Shown here in pieces: positions 15,525 through 25,900 of a stretch of 64,000 nucleotides of DNA. The DNA is taken from contig NZ_JALOAN010000009.1 in the NCBI RefSeq assembly GCF_023228785.1, forward strand, positions 8,078 through 72,077, written 5' to 3'. The position numbers were made by a program, and so were the translations under genes. Below the pieces are notes generated by a model. That model was not told the origin of the DNA, did not search any database, and saw only the letters and a list, made by a program, of their open reading frames with translations. This DNA is from Sulfurimonas sp. (GTDB taxonomy: Bacteria > Campylobacterota > Campylobacteria > Campylobacterales > Sulfurimonadaceae). How positions within the stretch are numbered: the stretch's first letter is position 1; the number at the start of each line of letters is the position of its first letter.

Positions 15525-16736
15525 TTAGTGTCTTTTAAACTCTGGATAGGCTTCAAGTCCAAGTTCATGTATATCAAGACCCTCAACTTCTTCTTGCTCA
15601 TTTACTCTTAGTCCTATCAGCATATCTAACACTTTCCACACAATAAATGATGTAGTGAAAACATATACACCAATGACTAAAACACCTATGAGTTGTGGCA
15701 TAAATTTATCATTTCCAAAGATACCAACAGCTAAAGTTCCCCAAATACCAGCTACCAAGTGAACTGAAAGTGCACCAACCGGGTCATCAAGCTTTAGTTT
15801 ATCAAACAAAGGTACTGCAAATATAACTAAAATTGCACCAACTACACCAACTATTGTCGCATATCCCATACCAGTATCAGGAGCTGCTGTTACAGAAACT
15901 AAACCAGCCAATGCACCGTTTAAAACCATTGTCAAATCAACTTTTTTGTATATAAGTTGAGTAAGTATTGTTGCTGTTATCGCACCTACAGCTGCAGCCA
16001 TATTTGTAGAAGCCATTACCATAGCAATTGCGTCTATATCTTCTTTTGAACCCATCGCAAGTTGAGAAGCACCATTAAAACCAAACCATCCCATCCAAAG
16101 TATCAGCGTACCGATAGTCGCAAGTGGCATATTTGATCCAGGAATTGGTCTAACATTACCATCTTTATCGTACTTACCTTTTCTTGCTCCAAGAATTATT
16201 ACACCAGCTAGTGCAGCCCATCCACCTACTGAGTGAACTATCGTAGAACCAGCAAAGTCAGAAAAGCCGTCTAAAAGACCTCCTAAAGATGTACCACCCC
16301 ATGTCCAATGACCTTGAATAGGATATATCACAGATGATAAAACAGCTACAAATATCAAAAATGGCAATAGTTTCATTCTCTCAGCTATAGTTCCTGAGAT
16401 TACAGATGAAGCAGTTGCAACAAATACTACCTGAAAGAAAAAATCTGCCATTACAGAGTGGCCTAGTCCTTCACTTGTAAAACCGCTAAGTGCAAAGCCT
16501 CCACCTATAAATGAGTTTTCCTCACCATACATTAAGTTGTAACCTATAAAATAAAACATAATACAGCTCAAAGCATATAAAGCTACATTTTTTGTCAAAA
16601 CTGTAGCTGTATTTTTACTTCTTGTTAATCCAGCTTCAAGCATAGCAAAACCTGCTGCCATCCACATAACCAATACTCCACCAAACAACATTAAAAAGCC
16701 GTCTAGAATATATTTCACATCTGTAAAACTTTCCAT
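15525..16736 (-). CDS. amt: Ammonium transporter Amt
   Basis: The 403-aa protein has eleven or so membrane helices and Amt signatures: MWMAAGFAMLEAGLTRSKN (~24-42), GSTIVHSVGGWAALAGV (~163-179) and the GAITATILTQL helix. The C-terminal tail VNEQEEVEGLDIHELGLEAY is the usual cytoplasmic region that docks PII. Amt proteins form trimers and carry ammonium across the inner membrane. The gene is first in an operon with glnB/glnK and diverges from the NtrC-like gene with a shared 103-base intergenic region containing a perfect inverted repeat. Confidence 0.95.
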   Translation of the reverse strand: MESFTDVKYILDGFLMLFGGVLVMWMAAGFAMLEAGLTRSKNTATVLTKNVALYALSCIMFYFIGYNLMYGEENSFIGGGFALSGFTSEGLGHSVMADFFFQVVFVATASSVISGTIAERMKLLPFLIFVAVLSSVIYPIQGHWTWGGTSLGGLLDGFSDFAGSTIVHSVGGWAALAGVIILGARKGKYDKDGNVRPIPGSNMPLATIGTLILWMGWFGFNGASQLAMGSKEDIDAIAMVMASTNMAAAVGAITATILTQLIYKKVDLTMVLNGALAGLVSVTAAPDTGMGYATIVGVVGAILVIFAVPLFDKLKLDDPVGALSVHLVAGIWGTLAVGIFGNDKFMPQLIGVLVIGVYVFTTSFIVWKVLDMLIGLRVNEQEEVEGLDIHELGLEAYPEFKRH

Positions 16737-16801
16737 TTAATCTCCTTTAATTGATACCTGAAAAAGTATATCAGCTAATTGAACATTTTTTATATCTATT
16801 T

Positions 16802-16820
16802 TTGTATAATTTTTATACAA
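16802..16820. promoter_or_regulatory. Inverted repeat between amt and the NtrC-like gene
   Basis: TTGTATAA and TTATACAA form a perfect inverted repeat around TTT. It lies 66 bases before the amt start and 20 before the NtrC-like start. It could be an operator for both promoters. I see no clear sigma-54 promoter (GG-N10-GC) in the interval. Confidence 0.5.
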
Positions 16821-16839
16821 GGATAGAGATTGAATAGTT

Positions 16840-17607
16840 ATGCTAAAATTTGATATGGAAAATTTTATAGCATTATCACTATCTTCAAAAAAAGCTTTAC
16901 ATGTTGCAAAGATGTCTGTGGCTTTACCTGTAAATATTTTAATATTAGGTGAAATTGGTGTTGGGAAAAAAACTTTAGCGCAAGAAATTTTACAAAACTC
17001 TCAAAGCTATGAGGCTACAGAAATAGAAAAGTTAATACTGAATAAGCAAATTGACATTCAAAGTTTCAAATCCTTGATTCTATATAACATAGATGCACTC
17101 ATAAATAAAAAACAGTTTTTTGAAAATTTAAAAACACTAAGAATTATAGCTACTGCATCACAAAACTATAAAGATGACTTGAATACATTTCCTATCAAGA
17201 TAAGGCTTGAGCCCTTATCTGAGCGAAAAGAGGATTTAGAAGAGCTGATAAGCATCTATATTAAAGAAGCAAATAAAATCTACTACTCAAATAAAACTGC
17301 GCATGATGTAGAGATAGATATATCTAAAAACGGAATTTCTTTAAAACAATCTATATATAAAAGTATTTTACTAAGTTCAATCACTAAAAATGATATTATG
17401 GATATTTTATATAAATATTTTATAAGTGATTTAAAAAGTAGAGATAGATCTTACAAAGATTTATTAGATATTTTTGAAATTCCACTTTTAAAGGCATTTA
17501 AAGAGAGATATAAATCTCAAGTTCAAATGGCAAACCACTTATGTATAAATAGAATGACTCTTAGAAAAAAGCTAAACAGTTACTATAAGGTAAAGAAAAA
17601 TGTATAG
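16840..17607 (+). CDS. Degenerate NtrC-like AAA+ protein with Fis-type helix-turn-helix
   Basis: The 255-aa protein keeps parts of the sigma-54 activator plan: a Walker A motif (GEIGVGKKTL, ~37-46) in the ILITGESGTGKE position, a sensor-like segment ending IKIRLEPLSERKEDLEELI (~123-141), and a C-terminal Fis-type HTH (QVQMANHLCINRMTLRKKL, ~227-245). It lacks a receiver domain, the GAFTGA loop that touches sigma-54, and a Walker B acidic pair (LILYNID where LFLDEIG is expected). It should bind DNA but is unlikely to activate sigma-54 promoters. It diverges from amt and overlaps the NtrB-like gene by 8 bases. Confidence 0.65.
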   Translation: MLKFDMENFIALSLSSKKALHVAKMSVALPVNILILGEIGVGKKTLAQEILQNSQSYEATEIEKLILNKQIDIQSFKSLILYNIDALINKKQFFENLKTLRIIATASQNYKDDLNTFPIKIRLEPLSERKEDLEELISIYIKEANKIYYSNKTAHDVEIDISKNGISLKQSIYKSILLSSITKNDIMDILYKYFISDLKSRDRSYKDLLDIFEIPLLKAFKERYKSQVQMANHLCINRMTLRKKLNSYYKVKKNV

Positions 17608-18292
17608 TGATAGCTTTTATAAAGCATTTATTCATGAATCCATAAACCCTTTTATACTATTTAACAATGAGGGTAAACTTATAGATTTTAACAATGAGGC
17701 TGAAATTCTTTTTAACAGTGTATCTCCTAAAGAGATATTTGAATTAACTTTAAACCATTCACCTCACAATTTTGGATTTGAGAGAAAATATATAAATTTA
17801 AAATATGCAAAAATGAAATATTATGCACTTCTTGTAGGATATATAGATGATGAACATATAGCTATAGAGCTGTATAAGCAAATAAATATAGAAAAAGAGA
17901 TAGCTAAGATTCAAGATGCTCAATTAACAAATATCTTTAGCCTTATAGATATATCAAAAAATACGAATTTTGACTTTACAAAAACAACAATAACTGAAGA
18001 GTACGACACATCAATACCTGAGATAAGAGTAAATATAAACAATTTTTTACTTACTCTAAATGAATGTTTTAAACTATTTAAAGAGTCAAAAAAAGTTAAA
18101 ATTGCCGTTCATGTAAAAGTTGGTGAATATGAAGTTATAGATGATAAGAAGCATAGCATCGCATCTATTAGATGCAAAGCAGATACTCTAATAGAAGCGA
18201 GTCAAGAGTTAGAAAGACAAGCTTTAAAGTCTCACATAAATGTATTTGAAGTTAATGGTTATATAAAATTGGAATTTCCAATTATTATATAG
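17600..18292 (+). CDS. Degenerate NtrB-like PAS protein
   Basis: The 230-aa protein begins with a PAS-like domain (~12-100; INPFILFNNEGKLIDFNNEA is the usual PAS opening). A linker helix (~100-115) follows without a phosphorylatable histidine. The C-terminal half (~140-230) has the strand-helix order of a GHKL ATPase domain (NINNFLLTLNECFKLF in the N-box place), but no N-box Asn/Asp pair or glycine-rich lid. It therefore looks like an NtrB-type sensor that has lost kinase activity. Position after the NtrC-like gene and opposite amt-glnB suggests it senses nitrogen state through PII; this is inference. Confidence 0.6.
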   Translation: MYSDSFYKAFIHESINPFILFNNEGKLIDFNNEAEILFNSVSPKEIFELTLNHSPHNFGFERKYINLKYAKMKYYALLVGYIDDEHIAIELYKQINIEKEIAKIQDAQLTNIFSLIDISKNTNFDFTKTTITEEYDTSIPEIRVNINNFLLTLNECFKLFKESKKVKIAVHVKVGEYEVIDDKKHSIASIRCKADTLIEASQELERQALKSHINVFEVNGYIKLEFPIII

Positions 18293-18308
18293 CCATTAGA
18301 TTTTTTAA

Positions 18309-19142
<834 letters not shown>

Positions 19143-19170
19143 TTATTTTTATTTTTATTTTTTATCTCTT

Positions 19171-19255
19171 CTCTCGTTCCACCTCTCTCGAGGTGGAATG
19201 CATACCAAATGCAACTTCATCAGTACATCACACCTAAAGAGAGGTGCGACGAAGA
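19171..19255. repeat. Palindromic element of the GGTGGAATGCAT family
   Basis: The left arm CTCTCGTTCC continues into a hairpin with stems TTCCACCTC/GAGGTGGAA and ends in GGAATGCATA. The right arm (19229-19255) carries ACACCT...AGGTGCGACGAAG, an imperfect inverted partner. Relatives lie at 2264-2356, 29737-29893 and 44867-44985. It separates tpiA from fabI. Confidence 0.75.
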
Positions 19256-19258
19256 AAC

Positions 19259-19969
19259 CTAACTCTTCTCTATCTCTTGCGCAATTTCACACATCTTGCA
19301 AAAATCTTCTGCAATGAGTGCTGCGCCACCTACTAAAATACCTTCAACATCATCTATGCCTAAAACTTCTTTGGCGTTACTTACCTTTACACTTCCACCA
19401 TAAAGAAGTGGAGCTGATGATTTTTTCTTTAACTCTTTATGAATTGACTCTATATCTTCACTAGTTGGAGTAAGTCCTGTCCCAATTGCCCAAACTGGCT
19501 CATAAGCTATTATAAGGTTTTCATACTCTGTATCTATGCCCGCATACTGCTTCGAAATATATTGCATCATATTATCAAACCCTGTCTCTCTAACCTCAAG
19601 AGGCTCACCTACACAATAGACTATCTTAAACCCAAGATTTCTGTAGAAGTTAAACTTCTTCACTAGATCTTCTTGCGTCTCACCTAAAACGTGTCTTCTC
19701 TCACTATGACCAATGAGGATGGTTTTTATACCAAACTCATCAAGATGTATACTTCCTATCTCTCCAGTAAATGCGCCATTACTTGCTCCATAAGCATTTT
19801 GAGTGCCTATTGTTACCTTTCCATCATGAGTATTTAGTGAAGTTGGAGATGGAAACACCAAAACCTCTTGAGTAATACTTTTTTTACTCAAACACGACTC
19901 TAAACTCTTTAGATATTTTAATGTTTCTATTCTAGTCAAGTTTGTTTTTAAATTTGCAGCAATTATCAT
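19259..19969 (-). CDS. tpiA: Triosephosphate isomerase
   Basis: The 236-aa protein has the catalytic His in IGHSERR (~89-95) and the catalytic Glu in AYEPVWAIGTG (~155-165), with the phosphate-gripping LYGGSV and GILVGGA segments near the C-terminus. It interconverts glyceraldehyde-3-phosphate and dihydroxyacetone phosphate. It is somewhat shorter than the 250-aa norm, which is usual in Campylobacterota. It starts one base after the pgk stop codon, in operon with pgk and gap. Confidence 0.96.
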   Translation of the reverse strand: MIIAANLKTNLTRIETLKYLKSLESCLSKKSITQEVLVFPSPTSLNTHDGKVTIGTQNAYGASNGAFTGEIGSIHLDEFGIKTILIGHSERRHVLGETQEDLVKKFNFYRNLGFKIVYCVGEPLEVRETGFDNMMQYISKQYAGIDTEYENLIIAYEPVWAIGTGLTPTSEDIESIHKELKKKSSAPLLYGGSVKVSNAKEVLGIDDVEGILVGGAALIAEDFCKMCEIAQEIEKS

Positions 19970-19970
19970 C

Positions 19971-21173
19971 TTAATCCTCTTCTTGAATTATCAAAGGTTC
20001 AACACCTGGGAGTATTTTTCCCTCTAAAAGTTCCAGTGATGCACCACCGCCAGTAGAGATAAAACTCATCTCATCATCTACTCCAACTCTTTGAACAAGA
20101 TCCGCAGTATCTCCACCACCAACAATTGTAGTAGCATAACTATCTGCTACAAAATTAGCGATTTTACTAGAACCTCTTGCAAATTTTTCCATTTCATAAA
20201 CACCCATCGGTCCATTCCAAAGAACAGTTTGCACATCAGCTAGACCCTCTCTATAGAGTCTTACAGTCGCAGGTCCAATATCAAGCCCCATCCAAGCATT
20301 TGGAATCTCTTGTGTGGTTACGATTTTACTAACTGCATCTTCTGAGAACTTATCAGCTGCTATAACATCTACAGGTAAGTAAAACTTAACACCTAGCTTT
20401 TTTGCCTTATCCATAATATGTCCAGCTTCTTCAAGTAGATCATCTTCTACTAAAGATGCACCTATGTTATAGCCCATCTTTTTTAAAAATGTAAACGCCA
20501 TACCACCACCTATGAAAATCTTATCTACTTTTGGAAGTAAATTCATAAGAGCTTCTAGTTTTCCAGAAACTTTTGAGCCTCCAATTATCGCGGCAAATGG
20601 GCGAACTGGATTGTTTATAAGTTTAGAAAAAAATGTTATCTCTTTTTGTAGTAAAAATCCGGCAGCTTTGTGATTATTATCAAAAAAGTGCGTTATTCCC
20701 TCAACTGAGGAGTGCGCTCTGTGACTAACTCCAAAAGCGTCATTTATATAAAACTCTGCGAGTGATGCTAGTTTTTTTGAAAATTCTTTATCATTTTTAG
20801 TTTCATCCTCTTCAAAACGAAGATTTTCTAACAACAAGACTTCAGAAGGCTTAAGAGAAGATGCTTTAGCTAGAGCATCTTTACCTATGACATCTTTAGC
20901 CATTTTCACATCTCTTTTTAGAAGATGCTGAATCCTTCTTGCCACTGGAATTAAAGAGTATTTTTCATCTACCTTACCCCTTGGACGACCAAAATGAGAT
21001 GCTAAAATAACCGCACATTCTTGATCAAGACAATAATTTATAGTCGATAGTGCTGAGCGAATTCTTCTATCATCAGAAATATTTCCAAACTCATCCATTG
21101 GTACATTAAAGTCACATCTTATAAAAACTTTTTTACCAGTTAAATCTAATTTTTTTATGCTTAATAATTCCAT
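19971..21173 (-). CDS. pgk: Phosphoglycerate kinase
   Basis: The 400-aa enzyme begins [19 protein letters not shown], followed by [13 protein letters not shown], the N-terminal substrate loop; [10 protein letters not shown] (~56-65), the hinge, and the nucleotide loop ([11 protein letters not shown]) with the C-terminal [15 protein letters not shown] follow. An upstream in-frame ATG at 21242 would put 23 extra residues inside gap coding sequence. I prefer ATG 21173 because it follows TAGGAATTAT, a good ribosome site that overlaps the gap stop codon. The enzyme makes ATP from 1,3-bisphosphoglycerate. Confidence 0.95.
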   Translation of the reverse strand: MELLSIKKLDLTGKKVFIRCDFNVPMDEFGNISDDRRIRSALSTINYCLDQECAVILASHFGRPRGKVDEKYSLIPVARRIQHLLKRDVKMAKDVIGKDALAKASSLKPSEVLLLENLRFEEDETKNDKEFSKKLASLAEFYINDAFGVSHRAHSSVEGITHFFDNNHKAAGFLLQKEITFFSKLINNPVRPFAAIIGGSKVSGKLEALMNLLPKVDKIFIGGGMAFTFLKKMGYNIGASLVEDDLLEEAGHIMDKAKKLGVKFYLPVDVIAADKFSEDAVSKIVTTQEIPNAWMGLDIGPATVRLYREGLADVQTVLWNGPMGVYEMEKFARGSSKIANFVADSYATTIVGGGDTADLVQRVGVDDEMSFISTGGGASLELLEGKILPGVEPLIIQEED

Positions 21174-21180
21174 ATAATTC

Positions 21181-22182
21181 CTATTTGCTAATGTAGAGAG
21201 CCATATCAAGAAGTCTCGTAGAATATCCCCACTCATTATCATACCACGCCATTACTTTTATCATATCGCCTGCTATAACCTGAGTTAAGTCCTCTGCAAC
21301 TATCGAGCTGTAAGCACATCCAACAAAATCTTGAGATACTCTCATGTCTTTATCAATGAGCAAAAGCCCCTTTAGTTTAGTCGCTGCCATCTCGTTAAGT
21401 AGAGCATTAACCTCTTCTACACTTGTTTTTTTTCTAACTACTACATTTAAGTCAACCATAGATACATCAGGAGTTGGAACGCGAACACTTTGACCATGAA
21501 GTTTTCCAATAAGCTCTGGAAGAACTAAACCAATAGCCTTTGCAGCTCCTGTTTTTGTTGGTATCATGTTGATAGCCCCTGCACGTGAGCGACGTTTGTC
21601 TGTTTTATGCTTTGCGTCTAAAATATTTTGATCATTTGTATATGAGTGAATGGTTGTCATAAGACCCTTTTCAATCCCAAAAGCATCGTTTAGAGTTTTT
21701 GCAATAGGTCCTAGGCAGTTTGTTGTACATGATGCATTAGATACTATTTTTTGCCCAGTGTAAAGATGCTCATTGACTCCCATAACAAAAGTAGCAGTAT
21801 CTTGATCTGCTGATGGAGCTGAAAAGAGCACTTTTTTAATCCCCTTATCTATATGAACACTTCCACTCTCTTGAGTTAAAAAAAAGCCTGTACACTCTAA
21901 AACTATATCAGCACCATATTTGACAAAGTCAAGTTTTTTAGGGTCACTCTCATTAAAAATTTTAATATTTTTTCCATCTATGTTAATAGTGTTTTCATCT
22001 ACTTGAACTACCTCACTTTTAAATGCTCCATGAACTGAGTCATATTTTAGTAGGTAAAGCATCATATCTATTGTAGCCATATCATTTATCGCTACAATTT
22101 CAACATCACTTCTATTGGCTGCTATGCGAGTCACACAACGACCAATCCTACCAAATCCGTTTATTGCTATCTTTAGCGCCAT
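21181..22182 (-). CDS. gap: Glyceraldehyde-3-phosphate dehydrogenase
   Basis: The 333-aa enzyme has the Rossmann motif NGFGRIGR (~8-15), Asp34 (INDMATIDM), which favours NAD over NADP, and the nucleophile Cys152 in [12 protein letters not shown]. The C-terminal [15 protein letters not shown] is typical. It catalyses the reversible oxidation and phosphorylation of glyceraldehyde-3-phosphate. In an autotroph-like Sulfurimonas it would mainly run toward gluconeogenesis; that is inference. It heads the gap-pgk-tpiA operon and diverges from nadD with 78 bases between starts. Confidence 0.96.
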   Translation of the reverse strand: MALKIAINGFGRIGRCVTRIAANRSDVEIVAINDMATIDMMLYLLKYDSVHGAFKSEVVQVDENTINIDGKNIKIFNESDPKKLDFVKYGADIVLECTGFFLTQESGSVHIDKGIKKVLFSAPSADQDTATFVMGVNEHLYTGQKIVSNASCTTNCLGPIAKTLNDAFGIEKGLMTTIHSYTNDQNILDAKHKTDKRRSRAGAINMIPTKTGAAKAIGLVLPELIGKLHGQSVRVPTPDVSMVDLNVVVRKKTSVEEVNALLNEMAATKLKGLLLIDKDMRVSQDFVGCAYSSIVAEDLTQVIAGDMIKVMAWYDNEWGYSTRLLDMALYISK

Positions 22183-22231
22183 ATATATTTCCTAAAATTA
22201 AAAAAATTGAATTATTTTATCCAAAATTAGC

Positions 22232-22237
22232 TATAAT
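22232..22237 (+). promoter_or_regulatory. -10 promoter element for nadD-rsfS
   Basis: TATAAT in AGCTATAATTCGC lies 24 bases before the nadD start, within the divergent gap/nadD interval. No strong -35 is visible. Confidence 0.55.
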
Positions 22238-22260
22238 TCGCTTTAAATTTGGACTAGCCT

Positions 22261-22809
22261 ATGGAAACTATCGCACTTTATGGTGGCTCTTTTGACCCGC
22301 CTCACATCGCTCACGAGGCTCTAGTTAAAGCTCTCTTAGAGATAAAAGAGATTGACAAAGTTATAGTGATGCCGACATATCTAAACCCTTTTAAATCAAA
22401 TTTCTTTGCACCATCAGAGTTAAGGCTAAAATGGTTAAGAGAAATTTTTAGTGAGGTTAAAGAAGTAGAAGTAAGTGACTATGAAGTTAGGCAAAACAAA
22501 AAAGTTCCAAGTATACAAAGTGTAAAGCATTTACTAAAGAGATTTAAGAAGATATACTTAGTCATAGGTGCGGACAACCTTACATCGCTACATAAGTGGG
22601 AGGGTTTTGATGAACTAAACAATTTAGTTACATTTATAGTAGCCCAAAGAGATAGAGTCGATATACCTGATGGTTATATAAGTCTCAACATAGATATAAA
22701 TATCTCATCAACTATGTTAAGAGAAGATTTAGACAGAACAAAACTGCCATCAAAATGTGCAGATGAGATAATAAAATTTTACCAAGGAAACAAATGCAAT
22801 CAAGAATAG
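22261..22809 (+). CDS. nadD: Nicotinate-nucleotide adenylyltransferase NadD
   Basis: The 182-aa protein has the nucleotidyltransferase motif YGGSFDPPHIAHEAL (~7-21, the HxGH-type box) and the C-terminal INISSTMLRE (~150-159, the ISSTxxR motif). It transfers AMP to nicotinate mononucleotide in NAD synthesis. Its end overlaps rsfS by 16 bases. The nadD-rsfS pair divergent from gap is conserved in Campylobacter. Confidence 0.95.
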   Translation: METIALYGGSFDPPHIAHEALVKALLEIKEIDKVIVMPTYLNPFKSNFFAPSELRLKWLREIFSEVKEVEVSDYEVRQNKKVPSIQSVKHLLKRFKKIYLVIGADNLTSLHKWEGFDELNNLVTFIVAQRDRVDIPDGYISLNIDINISSTMLREDLDRTKLPSKCADEIIKFYQGNKCNQE

Positions 22810-23129
22810 AAACAATAGTAAACTCACTAGATAAAAACAAAGCAGAGTCTATAGAGGTCTTTGATCTAAGAGATAAAAACTACTTTGTAGAGTATGCAAT
22901 CATTGCTTCATCACTAGGAGCAAAACACACAAGTGCTCTTTTAAACCACATAAAAACTGATCTAAAACCAGTTGAAAATTTTGTTCATGTTGATGAGAGT
23001 ACAGACTGGGTCGTAATAGATCTAAGCGATATACTGATCCACATTATGACACCAGAATACAGAGTAAAGTATGACATGGAGAGCTTTTTAACTTCACTCT
23101 CTACTGGTAAAGAAGGCGATGCACTATAG
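22794..23129 (+). CDS. rsfS: Ribosomal silencing factor RsfS
   Basis: The 111-aa protein has the RsfS/Iojap pattern: a DLRDKNYFVEYAIIAS segment (~24-39), DESTDWVVIDLSDILIHIM (~63-81) and a C-terminal YRVKYDMESF. RsfS binds ribosomal protein L14 and blocks subunit joining when nutrients are scarce. The overlap with nadD indicates coupled translation. A strong terminator follows at 23140. Confidence 0.94.
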   Translation: MQSRIETIVNSLDKNKAESIEVFDLRDKNYFVEYAIIASSLGAKHTSALLNHIKTDLKPVENFVHVDESTDWVVIDLSDILIHIMTPEYRVKYDMESFLTSLSTGKEGDAL

Positions 23130-23139
23130 CAAGTAAAGT

Positions 23140-23159
23140 AAAAGGAAGAACTTCCTTTT
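23140..23159. terminator. Bidirectional terminator between rsfS and mltF
   Basis: AAAAGGAAG and CTTCCTTTT pair perfectly around AA, and weaker pairing extends outward on both sides. The A-rich 5' arm and T-rich 3' arm serve both strands, and it sits exactly between two convergent genes. Confidence 0.8.
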
Positions 23160-23177
23160 ATTTCGCTTACTCAGTTT

Positions 23178-24602
23178 TTACTCTTTTGCTTCTTTATCTT
23201 CTTCATTTATATTTTGTAAAATATCTTTATAATCATAAATAGAATCAACATATCTAACAGGTTCACTTCCTCTAGCATAGCCATGTTTTAGAGTTTTATA
23301 GTATTTTTTTTGGGATAAAAGAGGTAAAACTTTTTTAAGATCACTCCAGATATTTTTGTTAAGCCCCATTTTAACAGCAAGAGTTTGTGCATCTACAATA
23401 TGTCCCATTCCTACATTATATGCAGCTAATGCAAATTTTAAGCGGTTCTCTCCCTCTACTTCATCTGGAACATATTTTAGCATCTGATTTAAATGCCTAG
23501 TGCCCCCTTTGATGCTCTGCTCTGGATCAAGACGATTTTTAACACCTAGAAGTTTTGCTGTTTTTAGTGTTAACATCATTAAACCACGAACTCCTGTAAA
23601 GCTCTTCGCTTTAGGGTTCCAATGTGATTCTTGATAAGACTGTGCGGCTAAGAGTCTCCAAGGGATTCCATACATCTCTGCATACTTTACAAAGTACTTT
23701 TTATAAGTTGGAAGTCTTGATTTGACTCGTTTGTAAAACATTGTGTTGTCATAATAGTCAAAGAAAAGTACATAACTATAGTAGTGATCTTTTAGTTGAG
23801 CTAGTTTACCACTTTGATTAAAATTATTAAACCATGAGTACATATCAGCTTCAAGTTTTTTAGAGTTTGGTGCAAGTACCCATGCCAACTGTTCTCTTCC
23901 ACTTATAATAAATGCTGATTCAATCTGAGACATATACCTTTGATTTAATGCATATATATTTGAATCTGCAACCGTACAATCTATCTCATGAGATGCAACC
24001 ATCTCCAATAACTCTTCAGTTGATAACTCAGTATCAAATGTTGCATTTATATCAAAACCATCCGCTTGTAGTGAACGCAACGTCTCACTATAACTTGTCT
24101 CCTCTCCAACTTTTATACTTAGTCCTGCTAACTCTTCTATACTTCGTGGAAAATTTCCACTTATAATCATCCCTCGGTTGCAAACAACCTGCTCTTGTAC
24201 TTCAAAGTATGATGGTCCAAAGTTAAACTTTTTTTCTCTCTCTTTTGTTTTGGCTAAGGATGCAGAGGTTATATGGACATGAGGTAGTTTTGAGAGTCTA
24301 ATAGCATCTTTAATAGTGTTTGCAGTTATAATATTTAGCTTTACACCTAGATGCGCGGCATAAGCACTAAGCAAGTCATATTCAAAACCTTGTGCTCCTT
24401 CTACGCCTATATAATAGGTTGATGGTGCATTTAATAAAACAACATTTAGTTTTTTAGTTTTTTTGATCTCATCTAAAACAGTGGGTTTTTGTATTCTTTT
24501 TCCTGGCTCATAAGCTGAGTTACTCAGCCAGCCAAAAACAAAAAAACTCAAGGCAAAAACAACTGTTAAAAAAGCTCTTATATTTTTATCTAATTTACTC
24601 AT
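23178..24602 (-). CDS. mltF: Membrane-bound lytic murein transglycosylase F
   Basis: The 474-aa protein has an N-terminal membrane anchor (~8-26), a family-3 periplasmic binding-protein domain (~38-270) and a C-terminal SLT lysozyme-like domain (~295-450). The catalytic Glu is in [16 protein letters not shown], followed by [10 protein letters not shown] and the [11 protein letters not shown] motif. MltF cleaves peptidoglycan with formation of 1,6-anhydroMurNAc, and its binding-protein domain responds to muropeptides. It starts 23 bases after the kinase gene, so it probably belongs to that regulatory operon. Confidence 0.93.
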   Translation of the reverse strand: MSKLDKNIRAFLTVVFALSFFVFGWLSNSAYEPGKRIQKPTVLDEIKKTKKLNVVLLNAPSTYYIGVEGAQGFEYDLLSAYAAHLGVKLNIITANTIKDAIRLSKLPHVHITSASLAKTKEREKKFNFGPSYFEVQEQVVCNRGMIISGNFPRSIEELAGLSIKVGEETSYSETLRSLQADGFDINATFDTELSTEELLEMVASHEIDCTVADSNIYALNQRYMSQIESAFIISGREQLAWVLAPNSKKLEADMYSWFNNFNQSGKLAQLKDHYYSYVLFFDYYDNTMFYKRVKSRLPTYKKYFVKYAEMYGIPWRLLAAQSYQESHWNPKAKSFTGVRGLMMLTLKTAKLLGVKNRLDPEQSIKGGTRHLNQMLKYVPDEVEGENRLKFALAAYNVGMGHIVDAQTLAVKMGLNKNIWSDLKKVLPLLSQKKYYKTLKHGYARGSEPVRYVDSIYDYKDILQNINEEDKEAKE

Positions 24603-24625
24603 CCTATTAGTTTACATACGCAAGC

Positions 24626-25900
24626 TTACGCAAAGATAAAGCGATTAACGCCATCTTCATACTCGTGTGCTAAAACCTTGTCATGAACTTTTAGGATTGA
24701 ATCGACAAGATAAAGACCTAAACCAAAACTATTTTTAGCTGGATTGTCTTTTGTAAATGGCTCAATATAATATTGCAAAGGGTGTCCTATACACTCACCT
24801 CTGCTCTCAAAGCACAATTCATTATTTTTTATAACTATCTTAACATGAGAATCTGTGGAATATTTAATCCCATTATCTATCATGTTTTTTATAGCTGTGG
24901 TGTAGAGTCTATAGTTCGCTTGTAGTTTAACACTTGCATCAACATCTATGCTCACACACTCTCTATCTGCCATTGCCATATCTATTGCACCATCTATAAT
25001 ATCTACAAGTCTATACTCTTTAAAATTATTCTTATCGTTGATGCTTGTGACCTCTTCTATGAGTGCAAACTCCTCAACTAAAGATTCTAATCTTCCAAAA
25101 ATAGAAGTAAATCTATCTATCTCTTTTTTAGTACCAAGCATCTGAGTAGCGATAGTCCCCTTTGCAATAGGAGTCTTTAGTTCATGCATAATATTTCTTA
25201 AAAAAAGAGTTCTAGCTTCTAGTAGGCTATTTATCTTCTCTCTTGTGGATTCTAGCTCGTTAGAAACAAGTGCTATCTCATCACTTCCTGTAGTTTTAAA
25301 AGAGATGTTCATATCTCCATTTCCAAAAAGTGCTATCTTTCTTCTAAGTCTTATAAGTGGTCTTAATCTTTGTAGTATCAACATAAATGAGATAGATATT
25401 ATTAAAATAATAGTTAGGTAGGAGTAAGCAATAGAGTAGTAAGTAAATGGTTTTAACTCCTCATCTTGAATGAGTACACTTCCCAAAGGCGACTCTATAT
25501 AGAAGTGTATTCTTTTTGCATATTCTAACATCGAGATTCTAAAGTCCCGAGTTACTTTTTGAGTATATAGCCCTTTATTATTAAGCATAATAGCTTCATC
25601 AACTCTTGTAAAATTCCTCTGTTTCAATATAGTTGCGTGTTTTGTGATTCTTTTTTTTGCATTTTCATCTTTTTCTAAAACAAACTTATAGACTGCTAAG
25701 TTTGCTTCAAGCATGATTTGTGAAGTATTTTTTTGAAGGTATTCACGATAGATTTGGTTTATGGTTTCATGTTTTGTAAAGATCTGCTCTATATACTGAC
25801 TTTTATTTAATTTGTAAAATTCCAAAAAAACTGCACTAACACTAAAAAGTGTAACAGTTAGTGCAAAGAGTACAGTTAATAAAACAGCGTGTTTTTTCAC
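24626..25900 (-). CDS. Sensor histidine kinase, ArsS-like
   Basis: The 424-aa protein has two membrane helices (~7-29 and ~155-178), a periplasmic sensor loop of about 125 residues, a HAMP region (~180-230), a HisKA domain with the phospho-acceptor in IMHELKTPIAKG (~237-248) and a GHKL ATPase domain (N-box KNMIDNGIKYS, then FGLGLYLVDSIL). The HELKTPIAKG box resembles the acid-response kinase ArsS (HP0165) of Helicobacter, but the sensory loop may see something else. It overlaps the regulator gene by 4 bases. Confidence 0.88.
   Translation of the reverse strand: MKKHAVLLTVLFALTVTLFSVSAVFLEFYKLNKSQYIEQIFTKHETINQIYREYLQKNTSQIMLEANLAVYKFVLEKDENAKKRITKHATILKQRNFTRVDEAIMLNNKGLYTQKVTRDFRISMLEYAKRIHFYIESPLGSVLIQDEELKPFTYYSIAYSYLTIILIISISFMLILQRLRPLIRLRRKIALFGNGDMNISFKTTGSDEIALVSNELESTREKINSLLEARTLFLRNIMHELKTPIAKGTIATQMLGTKKEIDRFTSIFGRLESLVEEFALIEEVTSINDKNNFKEYRLVDIIDGAIDMAMADRECVSIDVDASVKLQANYRLYTTAIKNMIDNGIKYSTDSHVKIVIKNNELCFESRGECIGHPLQYYIEPFTKDNPAKNSFGLGLYLVDSILKVHDKVLAHEYEDGVNRFIFA

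Noticed and set aside
21174..21242. Upstream ATG for pgk giving 23 extra residues
   Set aside because: The extension lies within the end of gap, while ATG 21173 has a good ribosome site and gives the normal family start.
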